DNA of 64,000 nucleotides from SIG607 sp045601805 (GTDB lineage: Bacteria; Bacillota; Clostridia; Oscillospirales; Acutalibacteraceae): positions 1-64,000 of the forward strand of contig JAZSAJ010000052.1 in assembly GCA_045601805.1 (NCBI GenBank). The letters run 5' to 3'. The notes beneath the pieces are model-generated. The model did no database searches, had not been told where the DNA came from, and saw only the letters and a list, made by a program, of their open reading frames with translations. Numbering within the stretch: position 1 is the stretch's first letter; every line of letters begins with the position of its first letter. A program made the position numbers and the translations under genes. Of this stretch, positions 51,559-60,367 are shown in pieces.

Positions 51559-52239
51559 TTACACAAGAATATAGAAAAATATGCCGATAAACTGTAAAAT
51601 ACTACCCATAACTACAAACAAATGAAAAACCGAATGAATATATCTAAGCCGCATTTTTGCAGCCATAGCATAAAAAACCGCGCCAACGGTATAGGCAATT
51701 CCGCCTGCAAGCACCCAAAGAAATGCCTTTATACCCATTGCAGTAACGGCGGTTTTGCCGGTTAAAACAATACACCAACCAAGAGCAATATAGCATATCA
51801 TTGAAAACAAATTATACTTTTTAAGGTCTATTGCGTTAAGGGTAATGCCAAGCGCCGAAACACCCCAAACAATGCCGAAAACAACCCAACAAAGTGCTAC
51901 GCTTTTAAGCCGAAGTGCGCTAAAAACAATGGGTGTGTAAGTGCCTGCAATAAGTAAAAATATTGCGCAGTGGTCAATTATTTGCATAACCTTTTTTGCG
52001 GTTTTGGGTTTAAGACCGTGATATACGCTTGACATTGTATATACAATTACCATTGAAAAGCCGTAAATAAAGGAACCGACTATCTGGTAAGCATCGCGGT
52101 TTATAAAAGATTTTATAACGCAAAGCGCAAGAATTATTATAGCTATACCGCCGCCTGCAATGTGTGAAACCATATTAAATATTTCTTCGCCGTTTGTGTA
52201 ATCGGGCAAAAGGCGGTCTTTTAATTTTGTTCGCTTCAT
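51559..52239 (-). CDS. Hemolysin III / PAQR-type membrane protein
   Basis: The 226-residue protein has seven membrane spans and the HlyIII/PAQR motifs: TNGEEIFNMVSHIAGGGIA near the N-terminus, SSVYHGL (conserved His), DHCAIFLLIAGTYTP, and SVFHLFVVMGS with a further His; these residues bind zinc in the superfamily. Some members are cytolytic, others modify membranes; the role here is unknown. It is divergent from mntP. Confidence 0.92.
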   Translation of the reverse strand: MKRTKLKDRLLPDYTNGEEIFNMVSHIAGGGIAIIILALCVIKSFINRDAYQIVGSFIYGFSMVIVYTMSSVYHGLKPKTAKKVMQIIDHCAIFLLIAGTYTPIVFSALRLKSVALCWVVFGIVWGVSALGITLNAIDLKKYNLFSMICYIALGWCIVLTGKTAVTAMGIKAFLWVLAGGIAYTVGAVFYAMAAKMRLRYIHSVFHLFVVMGSILQFIGIFFYILV

Positions 52240-52262
52240 TTCTTCCCTCCGGGCATTTAATA

Positions 52263-52340
52263 AATAAACATTATAGCGTAAAATTGTTAATAAGTAAAGT
52301 CGTAGTTGAAATACAATTAAATAGTGATATAATGTTTATT
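52263..52340. promoter_or_regulatory. Mirrored divergent promoters of hlyIII and mntP
   Basis: AATAAACATTATA (52263-52275) and TATAATGTTTATT (52328-52340) are a perfect 13-bp inverted repeat. Each copy contains the -10 box of one divergent promoter: minus strand TTTACT-17-TATAAT toward hlyIII, plus strand TTGAAA-16-TATAAT toward mntP. The match extends seven bases past each -10, which suggests a shared operator over both start sites. Confidence 0.6.
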
Positions 52341-52379
52341 GTCTTTAAAAATGAAAAAAGAATTTAATTCGGAGGGGCT

Positions 52380-52964
52380 ATGAAGCTTGATTTTGTTTTC
52401 CTGTTTAACGGCATTTTGCTTGGTATAGGTCTTGCAATGGATGCCTTTTCGGTGTCGCTTGCAAACGGGCTTAATGAACCGCGCATGAAACTTAAAAAAA
52501 GTGTTGGTATAGCGCTTGTCTTTGGCGTTTTTCAGGGCATTATGCCGTTTTTTGGGTGGCTTTGTGTAAACACCGTTGCAAGTCATTTTAAAGCATTTCA
52601 AAAACTTGTTCCGTTTATTGCACTTTTTTTGCTTTTGTTTATTGGCGGAAAAATGATTTTAGAGGGAATACATTGTAAAGAAGAATACTGTAAAAGCGAA
52701 CCGCTTGGCTTTTTTGCCGTAATTGTGCAGGGTGTTGCAACATCAATAGATGCGCTTTCGGTTGGCTTTACAATTGAAAAATATAGCGTAGCACAGGCGG
52801 CACTAACAGCATTAATAATTGCTTTTATAACCTTTTTGCTTTGTTTCTTGGGTGTATATGTAGGTAAAAATGCAGGTGAACGGCTTTTTGGAAAAGCAGG
52901 CATTTTAGGCGGCGCAATTCTTGTTTTTATTGGTATAGAAATCTTTATAACAGGTATACTATAA
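52380..52964 (+). CDS. mntP: Manganese efflux pump MntP
   Basis: The 194-residue protein has six membrane spans and the MntP repeats: LGIGLAMDAFSVSLANGL and GVATSIDALSVGFTI, each with the conserved Asp in the membrane that is needed for Mn2+ export. No yybP-ykoY riboswitch is seen upstream. A terminator follows directly. Confidence 0.95.
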   Translation: MKLDFVFLFNGILLGIGLAMDAFSVSLANGLNEPRMKLKKSVGIALVFGVFQGIMPFFGWLCVNTVASHFKAFQKLVPFIALFLLLFIGGKMILEGIHCKEEYCKSEPLGFFAVIVQGVATSIDALSVGFTIEKYSVAQAALTALIIAFITFLLCFLGVYVGKNAGERLFGKAGILGGAILVFIGIEIFITGIL

Positions 52965-52999
52965 ATGGCTTTGAGCAGTTGCTCAAAGCCATTTTTTAA
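52964..52999. terminator. Terminator between mntP and the ZIP gene
   Basis: AATGGCTTTGAGCA and TGCTCAAAGCCATT form a 14-bp perfect stem with a 2-nt loop and are followed by a T run; it can serve both convergent genes. Confidence 0.92.
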
Positions 53000-53787
53000 C
53001 CAAGTAAAACGTCAAGTAGCATCATAACCGTAAAACCGCCAATAATACCAAATGTAACAAAATACGGCGAATTTTCTTTTTGCTGTTGGCTTTCGGGTAT
53101 AAGTTCGTGTACCGCCACCAAAATCATTGTACCTGCGGCAAAAGAAAGCAAAAAAGGCAGTGCCGCTTTTGTAATCAGCGTGAGTGCGGCGCCTAAAACT
53201 GCCGAAATCGGTTCAACCAATGCCGATGCTTGACCTAATATAAAAGATTTCTTTAAACTGCACCCCTCCCGGCGAAGCGGAAGCGAAACTGCGGCTCCTT
53301 CGGGAAAGTTTTGAAGCGCAATTGAAAATGCAATTGAAAAGGGAGCAATTAAAGAAACAAAGGTTATTTCACCCTCTTTAAGCATTCCAAAAGCAACGCC
53401 AACCGCTAAACCTTCGGGTATGTTATGCAAAGTTATAGACAAAATAAGCATAGTAATTCTTTTTAGGTTTTTGTTTGTTTCAAAAAAAGGAAAATTGGCT
53501 TTTGAAATTAAAGTGTCACAAAGCCAAATAAAAATTGCACCGCACAAAAAACCGGTACACACCAAAAAACAGGGCGGAAGGTTAAAAAATTTATATGACT
53601 GTTCTATTGCCGGCTGTAAAAGTGACCAAAAACTTGCCGCAATCATAACGCCTGCCGAAAATCCCAACATAAGATTTAAAGTTTTTCTTTTAACCTTTTT
53701 AAAGAAAATAACAGTTAATGCGCCAAGCGCGGTTACAAACCAAGTAAATATCCCTGCAAACAATGCTAAAACAATAGGATTGCTCAT
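52996..53787 (-). CDS. ZIP-family metal transporter
   Basis: The 263-residue protein has about eight membrane spans and ZIP signatures: LHNIPEGLAVGVAFGM (span IV, metal-binding His and Glu), ALQNFPEGAAVSLPL (span V) and a histidine-poor loop. ZIP proteins import zinc, iron or manganese. ATG 53787 follows TAGGAGGTG. Its convergent partner is the Mn exporter MntP. Confidence 0.93.
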   Translation of the reverse strand: MSNPIVLALFAGIFTWFVTALGALTVIFFKKVKRKTLNLMLGFSAGVMIAASFWSLLQPAIEQSYKFFNLPPCFLVCTGFLCGAIFIWLCDTLISKANFPFFETNKNLKRITMLILSITLHNIPEGLAVGVAFGMLKEGEITFVSLIAPFSIAFSIALQNFPEGAAVSLPLRREGCSLKKSFILGQASALVEPISAVLGAALTLITKAALPFLLSFAAGTMILVAVHELIPESQQQKENSPYFVTFGIIGGFTVMMLLDVLLG

Positions 53788-53918
53788 TTTACACCTCCTA
53801 CGATAGCAGTATATTAAAAAGGTGAAAAATAGTGACATTTGAATAAAAAATATCAGATTTTACAACAAAATTTGATAAATATTTAACAACAAAATGACAA
53901 AGTTTGCCTTATGAATGA

Positions 53919-53947
53919 TTGACATAATATGCCTTTTAAGGTATAAT
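53919..53947 (+). promoter_or_regulatory. Promoter of the Rnf operon
   Basis: A consensus sigma-A promoter: TTGACA (53919-53924), a 17-bp spacer and TATAAT (53942-53947), about 36 bp before rnfC. Confidence 0.88.
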
Positions 53948-53989
53948 ACTTTAGATATTAATAGAAATTTATGAAAGGTTTTTGTGTGT

Positions 53990-55306
53990 ATGAAACTTAG
54001 TGGAGTTTTAGTTCCTCACAATAAGCATACAAGCGGTTATGCACCAAAGGAAATAAACGGGGTAAAAAGCGTTGTTTTGCCCGTTTCAATGCATATAGGC
54101 GCACCTGCTGTACCTGTTGTTAAAAAGGGCGATAATGTGTGTGTGGGCACTTTGGTTGCCAAATCGGGCGGTTATGTGTCTTCGCCTGTTTATTCAAGCG
54201 TGTCGGGTACTGTTAGTGAAGTTGGAAATATTTTATTGCCAAACGGTAATAAAGTTACGGCAGTAAAAATTGAATCAGACGGAATGAATACGTTGTGCGA
54301 TGGTATAAAACCACCCGAAGTAAACAGCCGCGAAACCTTAATTGAAGCCGTTCGCCAAAGCGGTATAGTTGGCCTTGGCGGTGCAGGTTTTCCAACTGCC
54401 ATAAAACTTAATGTAAAAGAAGAACAAACAATAGAAGAACTTATTATTAACGGCGCCGAATGTGAACCGTATATAACAAGCGATTCGGTTACAATGGAAA
54501 ACTACAGCGAAGATATTTCCTTCGCAATAGATGCTTTGGTTAAGTATTTGGGCATAAAAAAAGTAATTATTGGCATTGAAAAAAATAAACCCATGGCAAT
54601 TGCAAAAATGAACGAAATTGCCAAAGCAAAACAAAATGTAACGGTAAAGGTTTTGCCGTCACAATACCCACAGGGTGCTGAAAAGGTTTTGGTTTACCAT
54701 ACAACAGGCAAGGTAATAAAACTTGGCCAATTGCCTATCCATGTTGGCTGTGTTGTTATGAACAGCACCACTGTTCAGCAAATTGGCAAATATTTAAAAA
54801 CGGGTATTCCGCTTGTAAAAAAGGTTGTAACGGTTGACGGAAGCGGTGTAAAGGAACCCAACAATGTAATTGCCCCTATTGGTACGCCAATAAAAGAATT
54901 GGTTGAATTTTGCGGTGGCATTAAAGAAACACCCAAAAAGGTTATTTTGGGCGGAACTATGATGGGCATTGCAGTAAGGGATTTAGAACAGCCAGTAACC
55001 AAAACAACCAATGCGGTTTTGGTGTTTGGTGAAAAAGAAACAGTAAACAAAAAGGTTACTGCTTGTATAAACTGCGGCCGATGTGCTGAACATTGTCCGC
55101 TTAGCATTGACCCAAGAAGAATTTCAAATGCAGTTAAAAACAAAGACGATATAGAAATAAAAGAATGCGGCGCAGATTTGTGTATGCTTTGCGGTTGCTG
55201 TTCTTATATATGCCCGGCAAGGCGTCCTTTGGTGGAAAACAACCGCCTTGCAAAAGATATGCTTGCAAATATTAGGGAAAAGGAGAAAAACGCAAATGGA
55301 AAATAA
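53990..55306 (+). CDS. rnfC: Rnf complex subunit RnfC (NADH-binding, Fe-S)
   Basis: RnfC is the cytoplasmic subunit that exchanges electrons with NAD(H). The 438-residue protein has GLGGAGFPTAIKL (flavin/NAD-binding glycine-rich loop), LIINGAECEPYITSD, and two C-terminal 4Fe-4S motifs, CINCGRCAEHCP and CMLCGCCSYICPARRP. ATG 53990 (11 nt after AAAGG) is listed; GTG 53984 is also possible. First gene of the operon, overlapping rnfD by 11 bp. Confidence 0.95.
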   Translation: MKLSGVLVPHNKHTSGYAPKEINGVKSVVLPVSMHIGAPAVPVVKKGDNVCVGTLVAKSGGYVSSPVYSSVSGTVSEVGNILLPNGNKVTAVKIESDGMNTLCDGIKPPEVNSRETLIEAVRQSGIVGLGGAGFPTAIKLNVKEEQTIEELIINGAECEPYITSDSVTMENYSEDISFAIDALVKYLGIKKVIIGIEKNKPMAIAKMNEIAKAKQNVTVKVLPSQYPQGAEKVLVYHTTGKVIKLGQLPIHVGCVVMNSTTVQQIGKYLKTGIPLVKKVVTVDGSGVKEPNNVIAPIGTPIKELVEFCGGIKETPKKVILGGTMMGIAVRDLEQPVTKTTNAVLVFGEKETVNKKVTACINCGRCAEHCPLSIDPRRISNAVKNKDDIEIKECGADLCMLCGCCSYICPARRPLVENNRLAKDMLANIREKEKNANGK

Positions 55307-56222
55307 ACTTATAATATCTTCTTCGCCCCATGTTGTAACACCCATAACAACGCAAAAAATAATGTTAGATGTTTTAATTGCACTGTTGCCTGCGGCGGTA
55401 GCAGGTTGTATTATTTTTGGTTTAAGAGCGCTTTTGGTAATGGTTGTTTGTGTTGCCGTAAGCGTTTTGTGTGAATATCTTTTTAACCTTTCGGTAAAAA
55501 AAGAACAAACAATATCCGATTTATCGGCGGCGGTAACGGGACTTTTACTTGCCTTTAATCTTCCGGCAACGGTACCGCTTTGGCAGGCGGCTGTTGGCAG
55601 TATTTTTGCAATAATAATTGTAAAATGTATTTTTGGCGGTATTGGATGCAACATTGTAAACCCTGCCGCTACCGCACGCGTATTTATGATAATATCATTT
55701 TCGTCAATGGCGTATTCGGCATTCCCTGTAGATACCGTTGCTTCCGCAACTCCAATTGTTATGTTGCAAAACGGCCAAACACCCAATTTGCTTAATATGT
55801 TTTTAGGTAATATTGGCGGCTGCCTTGGCGAAACTTCAAAACTTGCGCTTATTATTGGCGGTGTTTATTTGCTTTTTAAAAAGGTAATAAGTTGGCATAT
55901 ACCCACCGTTTTTTTGGCAACCGTTTTTGTGCTTAGTTTTTTGTTAGACGGTTTTAGTTTTATAAACGCTCTTTATTGGGTGCTGTCGGGCGGTCTTGTA
56001 CTTGGCGCCATATTTATGGCAACCGATTATGTTACTTCGCCCGATACCGCTTGGGGCAAGGTTATATTTGCCGCAGGCGCAGGTGTTTTAACCGTTTTAA
56101 TTCGTTTTTACGGAATTTACCCCGAAGGTGTGTCTTACGCAATACTTATAATGAACATTATAAACCCCTATATTGAAAAATTCACAAGAAGAAAAATGTT
56201 TGGGGGTGGCAAAGGTGCGTAA
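55296..56222 (+). CDS. rnfD: Rnf complex subunit RnfD
   Basis: The 308-residue membrane subunit has about eight spans and carries a covalent FMN in the family. The N-terminal SSSPHVVTPITTQKIMLDV and GCNIVNPAATARVFMII are RnfD/NqrB signatures; the FMN-linked Thr lies near the TDYVTSPDT segment (MATDYVTSPDTAWGK). ATG 55296 follows AAGGAG. Confidence 0.94.
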   Translation: MENKLIISSSPHVVTPITTQKIMLDVLIALLPAAVAGCIIFGLRALLVMVVCVAVSVLCEYLFNLSVKKEQTISDLSAAVTGLLLAFNLPATVPLWQAAVGSIFAIIIVKCIFGGIGCNIVNPAATARVFMIISFSSMAYSAFPVDTVASATPIVMLQNGQTPNLLNMFLGNIGGCLGETSKLALIIGGVYLLFKKVISWHIPTVFLATVFVLSFLLDGFSFINALYWVLSGGLVLGAIFMATDYVTSPDTAWGKVIFAAGAGVLTVLIRFYGIYPEGVSYAILIMNIINPYIEKFTRRKMFGGGKGA

Positions 56223-57387
56223 ACATTTAAAATCGGTCTTCTCCTTAACCGCTATTTGCGTGGTTACGGCTGTTTTGTTGGCGGTTGTAAACACAGTAAC
56301 CGCACCCGTAATTAAAAAGCAAGAAGAATCTGCCGCAAATTCGGCACTTTTGGTTGTAATGCCTAACGGCGAGGGATTTGAAAAAATCAACCTTGAAAAT
56401 TACGAACTCCCTAAAACCGTAACCGAAGCATACAGCGAAAAGAGCGGCGGTTATGTTTTTAAAATGGAAACCGCCGGCTATGCTGCAGGTTTGGTAATAA
56501 TGTGCGGCGTTGATAAAGACGGGGTTATAACCGGCGCCACCTGTGTTCTTAGTAATGAAACAAATAAAGCCGAACTTTCATACGGCAATAACTTTGTTAA
56601 TAAAGATGCTAAAACAGTTGAAGAAGTTGACACCATAGGCGGTTCAACAAAAACAACTGCCGCATATAAAAATGCAATAAAAGACGCGTTAAATTCCTTT
56701 GTTATTTTAAACGGCGGAAGTGTTGATTTAAGAAGCGAAGAAGAAATTCTTGCCGAAAACTTAAATAATGCTTTAAGTTCGGCAGAGGGTAAGTTCACAC
56801 AAGAATTTATAACCGAAGAACTCACTTCTTCTGCTGTTTATAAAGCCGAAAACGGAAGCGGTTATGTTTTTGTAAATGGTGAAAATTTTGTTGGTGTTTC
56901 GCCTAACGGCACTGTGGTATCAGAAATAGAAGAAGCCACAAAACAACAGGTTGAAAGCGATGCTAAACGGCATATAAATTCTGCCTTAACCGAAATAAAT
57001 ATAACAAAATATAAAGATATGCCCACAAACATATTAAAGGCATATAAAACAAACAGCGGAAATTATGTGTTTGATATTAGGGCGGCAGGTTACGGCATTA
57101 ACGGCGGTAACGAATGGCACCCGGCTTCTGGCGAGTATATTTATATTAAAATTTCGGTAACAGCGGGTGGAAAAATAATTTCTTGCGTAACAACCGCGCA
57201 AAGCGAAACCGAAAATATTGGTGCGGCTTGTGCCAGCCCGTCTTTCTACACACAGTTTAATTCAAAAACCGAAAGCGACTATATGAACATTGACGCAATC
57301 ACGGGTGCTACCATAACAACCGACGGTTATAAAGCGGCTGTTGGCAAAGTATTTACGGCGGTTAAAATTTTAAAGGGAGGTGCATAA
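56215..57387 (+). CDS. rnfG: Rnf subunit RnfG with two FMN-binding domains
   Basis: RnfG carries covalently bound FMN outside the membrane, attached by ApbE. The usual subunit is about 200 residues with one FMN_bind domain; this one has 390. After one N-terminal span (residues 7-27) come two such domains. The second has the canonical motif AITGATITTDGY (Thr366 the likely FMN site); the first has TIGGSTKTTAAY at 141-148, which keeps the aligned Thr145 but changes the flanking residues. GTG 56215 is preferred because GGGGGTGGC precedes it and it overlaps the rnfD stop; longer starts extend into rnfD. Confidence 0.9.
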   Translation: MRKHLKSVFSLTAICVVTAVLLAVVNTVTAPVIKKQEESAANSALLVVMPNGEGFEKINLENYELPKTVTEAYSEKSGGYVFKMETAGYAAGLVIMCGVDKDGVITGATCVLSNETNKAELSYGNNFVNKDAKTVEEVDTIGGSTKTTAAYKNAIKDALNSFVILNGGSVDLRSEEEILAENLNNALSSAEGKFTQEFITEELTSSAVYKAENGSGYVFVNGENFVGVSPNGTVVSEIEEATKQQVESDAKRHINSALTEINITKYKDMPTNILKAYKTNSGNYVFDIRAAGYGINGGNEWHPASGEYIYIKISVTAGGKIISCVTTAQSETENIGAACASPSFYTQFNSKTESDYMNIDAITGATITTDGYKAAVGKVFTAVKILKGGA

Positions 57388-57391
57388 GAAT

Positions 57392-58081
57392 ATGAAAAAC
57401 ACAAACCTTTCTATATTTACAAAAGGCATTTTACTTGAAAACCCTGTTTTTGTTTTAATTCTTGGCACTTGCCCCACACTTGCAACCACCAAAACCGTAA
57501 TTGGCGCACTTGGTATGGGTATTGCGGCGGCAGCAGTTTTAATTTGTTCAAATGTAATGGTTTCATTGCTGCGAAAATTCATTCCCCAAACCGCAAGAAT
57601 TCCTTGTTATATTGTTATAATTGCAGGTTTTGTTACAATTGTGCAAATGATTATTCACGCATATTTGCCCGCGCTTTACGATATGTTGGGGGTTTACCTT
57701 GCCTTAATTACCGTAAACTGCATAATTTTGGGCAGGGCAGAAATGTTTGCAGGTAAAAATAATGTAATGCAATCGTTTTTAGACGGCGCAGGAATGGGTA
57801 TTGGCTTTACCTTGGCACTGTTTTTAATGGCTTGTGTAAGGGAAGTTTTTGGCGCGGCAAGTTTTGCTTCGCTGTCTATTCCGTTTTTACAAAATTACAA
57901 AATAGAATTTTTAACCAAAGCACCCGGCGGTTTTTTGGTTTACGGCCTTTTAATTGCCTTAACCTATAAAATAACGAACGGTAAAGCCCCAAAAAAGAAA
58001 ACATTTTCTTGTGCGGGTTGCCCTTCGGCTGCCGTGTGTGTTTCGCATAACTGCGAAAGTTCTGAAGGGGAGGGTAAATAA
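57392..58081 (+). CDS. rnfE: Rnf complex subunit RnfE
   Basis: The 229-residue subunit has six spans (ENPVFVLILGTCPTLATTKT; LGVYLALITVNCIILGRAE; FLDGAGMGIGFTLALFLMA) typical of RnfE/NqrD and a Cys-rich C-terminal tail (CAGCPSAAVCVSHNC) that is unusual for the family. Preceded by GGGAGG. Confidence 0.94.
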   Translation: MKNTNLSIFTKGILLENPVFVLILGTCPTLATTKTVIGALGMGIAAAAVLICSNVMVSLLRKFIPQTARIPCYIVIIAGFVTIVQMIIHAYLPALYDMLGVYLALITVNCIILGRAEMFAGKNNVMQSFLDGAGMGIGFTLALFLMACVREVFGAASFASLSIPFLQNYKIEFLTKAPGGFLVYGLLIALTYKITNGKAPKKKTFSCAGCPSAAVCVSHNCESSEGEGK

Positions 58082-58684
58082 TTGGATACTTTTAAAAGTT
58101 TAATTATAATTTTAATGTCCTCCGTTTTGGTAAATAACTATGTTTTAAGCCGTTTTTTAGGAATTTGTCCTTTTTTGGGCGTTTCTAAAAAACTTGACCA
58201 AGCAACAGGTATGGGTGTTTCGGTTACTTTGGTAATGTTGGTTGCCACACTTGTTACCTGGCCAATACAACGCTTTGTGCTTGATAAGTTTGGACTTGGT
58301 TATATGCAAACCATAGTTTTCATTCTTGTAATTGCCGTTTTGGTGCAGTTTATTGAAATGGTGCTTAAAAAGAAAATCCCGTCGCTTCACAAAAGTTTGG
58401 GTGTTTATTTACCGTTAATAACCACAAACTGCGCGGTTTTGGGCGTTACTATTGAAAATGTAAACAACGGTGATTTTGGCTTTTTAGAATCAATGGTGAA
58501 TTCGCTTGGCGTTGGCCTTGGCTTTATGTTGGCTATGGTGCTTTTTGCCGGTGTTCGTTCTAAACTTAAAGAAAGCGAAATTCCCGAAAGTTTTAAAGGT
58601 TTGCCCGTAACACTTATTGCGGCTTCCTTTGTTTCACTTGCATTTTTTGGCTTTGCAGGAATAGTAGATAACTTATTTTCTTAA
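58082..58684 (+). CDS. rnfA: Rnf complex subunit RnfA
   Basis: The 200-residue subunit has six spans and the RnfA/NqrE signatures LVNNYVLSRFLGICPFLGVS and YLPLITTNCAVLGV, with the half-membrane Cys residues that hold an Fe-S cluster in the homologous complex. It starts at TTG 58082, directly after the rnfE stop, behind GGGGAGGG. Confidence 0.95.
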   Translation: MDTFKSLIIILMSSVLVNNYVLSRFLGICPFLGVSKKLDQATGMGVSVTLVMLVATLVTWPIQRFVLDKFGLGYMQTIVFILVIAVLVQFIEMVLKKKIPSLHKSLGVYLPLITTNCAVLGVTIENVNNGDFGFLESMVNSLGVGLGFMLAMVLFAGVRSKLKESEIPESFKGLPVTLIAASFVSLAFFGFAGIVDNLFS

Positions 58685-58699
58685 AATAGGAGATTTAAA

Positions 58700-59509
58700 A
58701 TGATAATTGATGTTTTGTCTGCGCTTGCGGTTGTGGGCGCTGTGGCGCTTGTTTCGGGCGGTGTTTTGGCGGTTGCTTCTCACTTTTTTGAAGTTAAAGA
58801 AGATGAAACTGCACTTAAAATAAGAGAATGTTTGCCCGGTATAAACTGCGGTGCTTGTGGATATAATGGCTGCGACGAATATGCAAAAGCAGTATCGCAA
58901 AACGGCGCAAAGACAAATTTATGTATACCGGGTGCCGATACGGTTGCTGCACAGGTTGCGGCTGTTGTTGGCGAAAAGGCGCAAGATGTAACCGAAATGG
59001 CGGCGTATGTTAGTTGTAACGGTAACTGCAAAGCAACCAAAAAGGTTACAGAGTATGAAGGTATTACTTCGTGTGCGGCACTAAGTAAACTTTATGGCGG
59101 TAATAATGCCTGTAATTACGGTTGCCTTGGGCTTGGCGACTGCGCAAATGTTTGCCCGGTGGGTGCTATTTGCCTAAAAGACGGTATTGCTCATGTTGAT
59201 TACCGCGTTTGTGTGGGTTGCGGAATGTGTATTAAAACCTGCCCTAAAAATTTAATTAGGTTTGTGCCACTTGCTTCACCCGTTGCAATAATGTGCAGCA
59301 ACAGGGAAAAAGGTGCGGTTGCTTTAAAAAAATGCAAGAATGCTTGTATTGCTTGTAAAAAATGCGAAAACACCTGCCCAAGCGGTGCAATTAAGGTTAT
59401 AGATAACTTGGCGCAAATTGATTACGGCAAATGTATTGCTTGTCTTAAATGCGCCGAAGTTTGCCCAACTGGTGTTATTAAAACAAAAGAAACTTATGCA
59501 AAAATTTAA
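58700..59509 (+). CDS. rnfB: Rnf complex subunit RnfB (polyferredoxin)
   Basis: RnfB takes electrons from reduced ferredoxin. The 269-residue protein has one N-terminal span, the cluster motif CLPGINCGACGYNGCDEYA, CGYGCLGLGDC-like segments (NYGCLGLGDCANVCPVGAI), and further 4Fe-4S motifs CVGCGMCIKTCP, CIACKKCENTCP and CIACLKCAEVCP. It overlaps the next gene by 14 bp. Confidence 0.96.
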   Translation: MIIDVLSALAVVGAVALVSGGVLAVASHFFEVKEDETALKIRECLPGINCGACGYNGCDEYAKAVSQNGAKTNLCIPGADTVAAQVAAVVGEKAQDVTEMAAYVSCNGNCKATKKVTEYEGITSCAALSKLYGGNNACNYGCLGLGDCANVCPVGAICLKDGIAHVDYRVCVGCGMCIKTCPKNLIRFVPLASPVAIMCSNREKGAVALKKCKNACIACKKCENTCPSGAIKVIDNLAQIDYGKCIACLKCAEVCPTGVIKTKETYAKI

Positions 59510-59840
59510 AATTAAAAACGATATAATATTGGTTGTTTCCTTGCTGCTGGTTGCCTTACTTGTTTTTTCACTGTTTTTGGCTTTTGCAAAAAATGGTAAA
59601 ACCGTTGCGGTTATAAAAAACGGCGAGGAAACTGCCTGTTACAATATTGATGAAGATTTAACTATTGATATTACTTCTGCTAACAACCAAAACAATACGC
59701 TGGTTATAAAAGACGGAAAGGCAAGTATTATAAGTGCTTCTTGCCCCGATAAAATTTGCGTAAAACACCGAAGCATAAAACGGGTTGGCGAAACAATAGT
59801 TTGTTTGCCAAACAAGGTTGTTATTGAAATTAAAGAGTGA
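59496..59840 (+). CDS. NusG domain II-type membrane protein
   Basis: The 114-residue protein has an N-terminal span (NDIILVVSLLLVALLVFSLF) and an extracytoplasmic domain with DKICVKHRSIKRVGETIVCL, the pattern of the NusG_II (DUF1312) family. Members are found repeatedly beside Rnf, Gx and FMN_bind/ApbE genes. ATG 59496 lies within the rnfB end; longer starts are inside rnfB. The exact role is unknown. Confidence 0.8.
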   Translation: MQKFKIKNDIILVVSLLLVALLVFSLFLAFAKNGKTVAVIKNGEETACYNIDEDLTIDITSANNQNNTLVIKDGKASIISASCPDKICVKHRSIKRVGETIVCLPNKVVIEIKE

Positions 59841-59846
59841 TTTAGG

Positions 59847-60350
59847 GTGAAATTAAAAACAAAAAAACTTGTGCTTTTATCAATCCTTACGGCTTGTGCG
59901 GTAATACTTTCTTATGTTGAAATGCTTGTTCCGCCTCTTTTTCCTGCCGTACCGGGCATAAAAATGGGCCTTGCAAACATAATAACGGTGTTTTTGCTTT
60001 ATAAATTTTCATATAAAGAGGCATTTTTGGTGGCTTTGTGCCGAATACTTATAATAACACTGCTTTTTTCAAACGCGCTAACCTTTATTTACAGTATAAG
60101 CGGTGCGGTGTTAAGCATTGCGGTTATGGCATTGCTAAAAAAGGTTAACCGTTTTTCCACGGTTGGCGTTAGTATTGCAGGGGCAGTATTTCACAATTTA
60201 GCACAGGTTATAGTTGCGGCTTTAATAATGCAAACGGCAGAAATAGTTTACTATATGGCGGCGCTTACCATAAGCGGTATTATTGCCGGTATTGCCATTG
60301 GTCTGTTGGGCAGCATTTTTATAAAGTATTCAAGCAAATTTAAAATATAA
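59847..60350 (+). CDS. Gx transporter-like (heptaprenyl diphosphate synthase component I family)
   Basis: The 167-residue membrane protein has five spans (ILTACAVILSYVEMLVPPLF; PGIKMGLANIITVFLLYKFS; SISGAVLSIAVMALLKK). It belongs to the family annotated Gx or HepST component I, whose members are thought to move lipid-linked or isoprenoid electron carriers. It starts with GTG 59847. Position between the NusG-II gene and the lipoprotein suggests a quinone- or flavin-related role in the electron module (inference). Confidence 0.8.
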   Translation: MKLKTKKLVLLSILTACAVILSYVEMLVPPLFPAVPGIKMGLANIITVFLLYKFSYKEAFLVALCRILIITLLFSNALTFIYSISGAVLSIAVMALLKKVNRFSTVGVSIAGAVFHNLAQVIVAALIMQTAEIVYYMAALTISGIIAGIAIGLLGSIFIKYSSKFKI

Positions 60351-60367
60351 ATTTAAGGAGAAAAATT

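Noticed and set aside
52341..52379. yybP-ykoY manganese riboswitch upstream of mntP
   Set aside because: The leader of about 40 nt is too short and lacks the motif.
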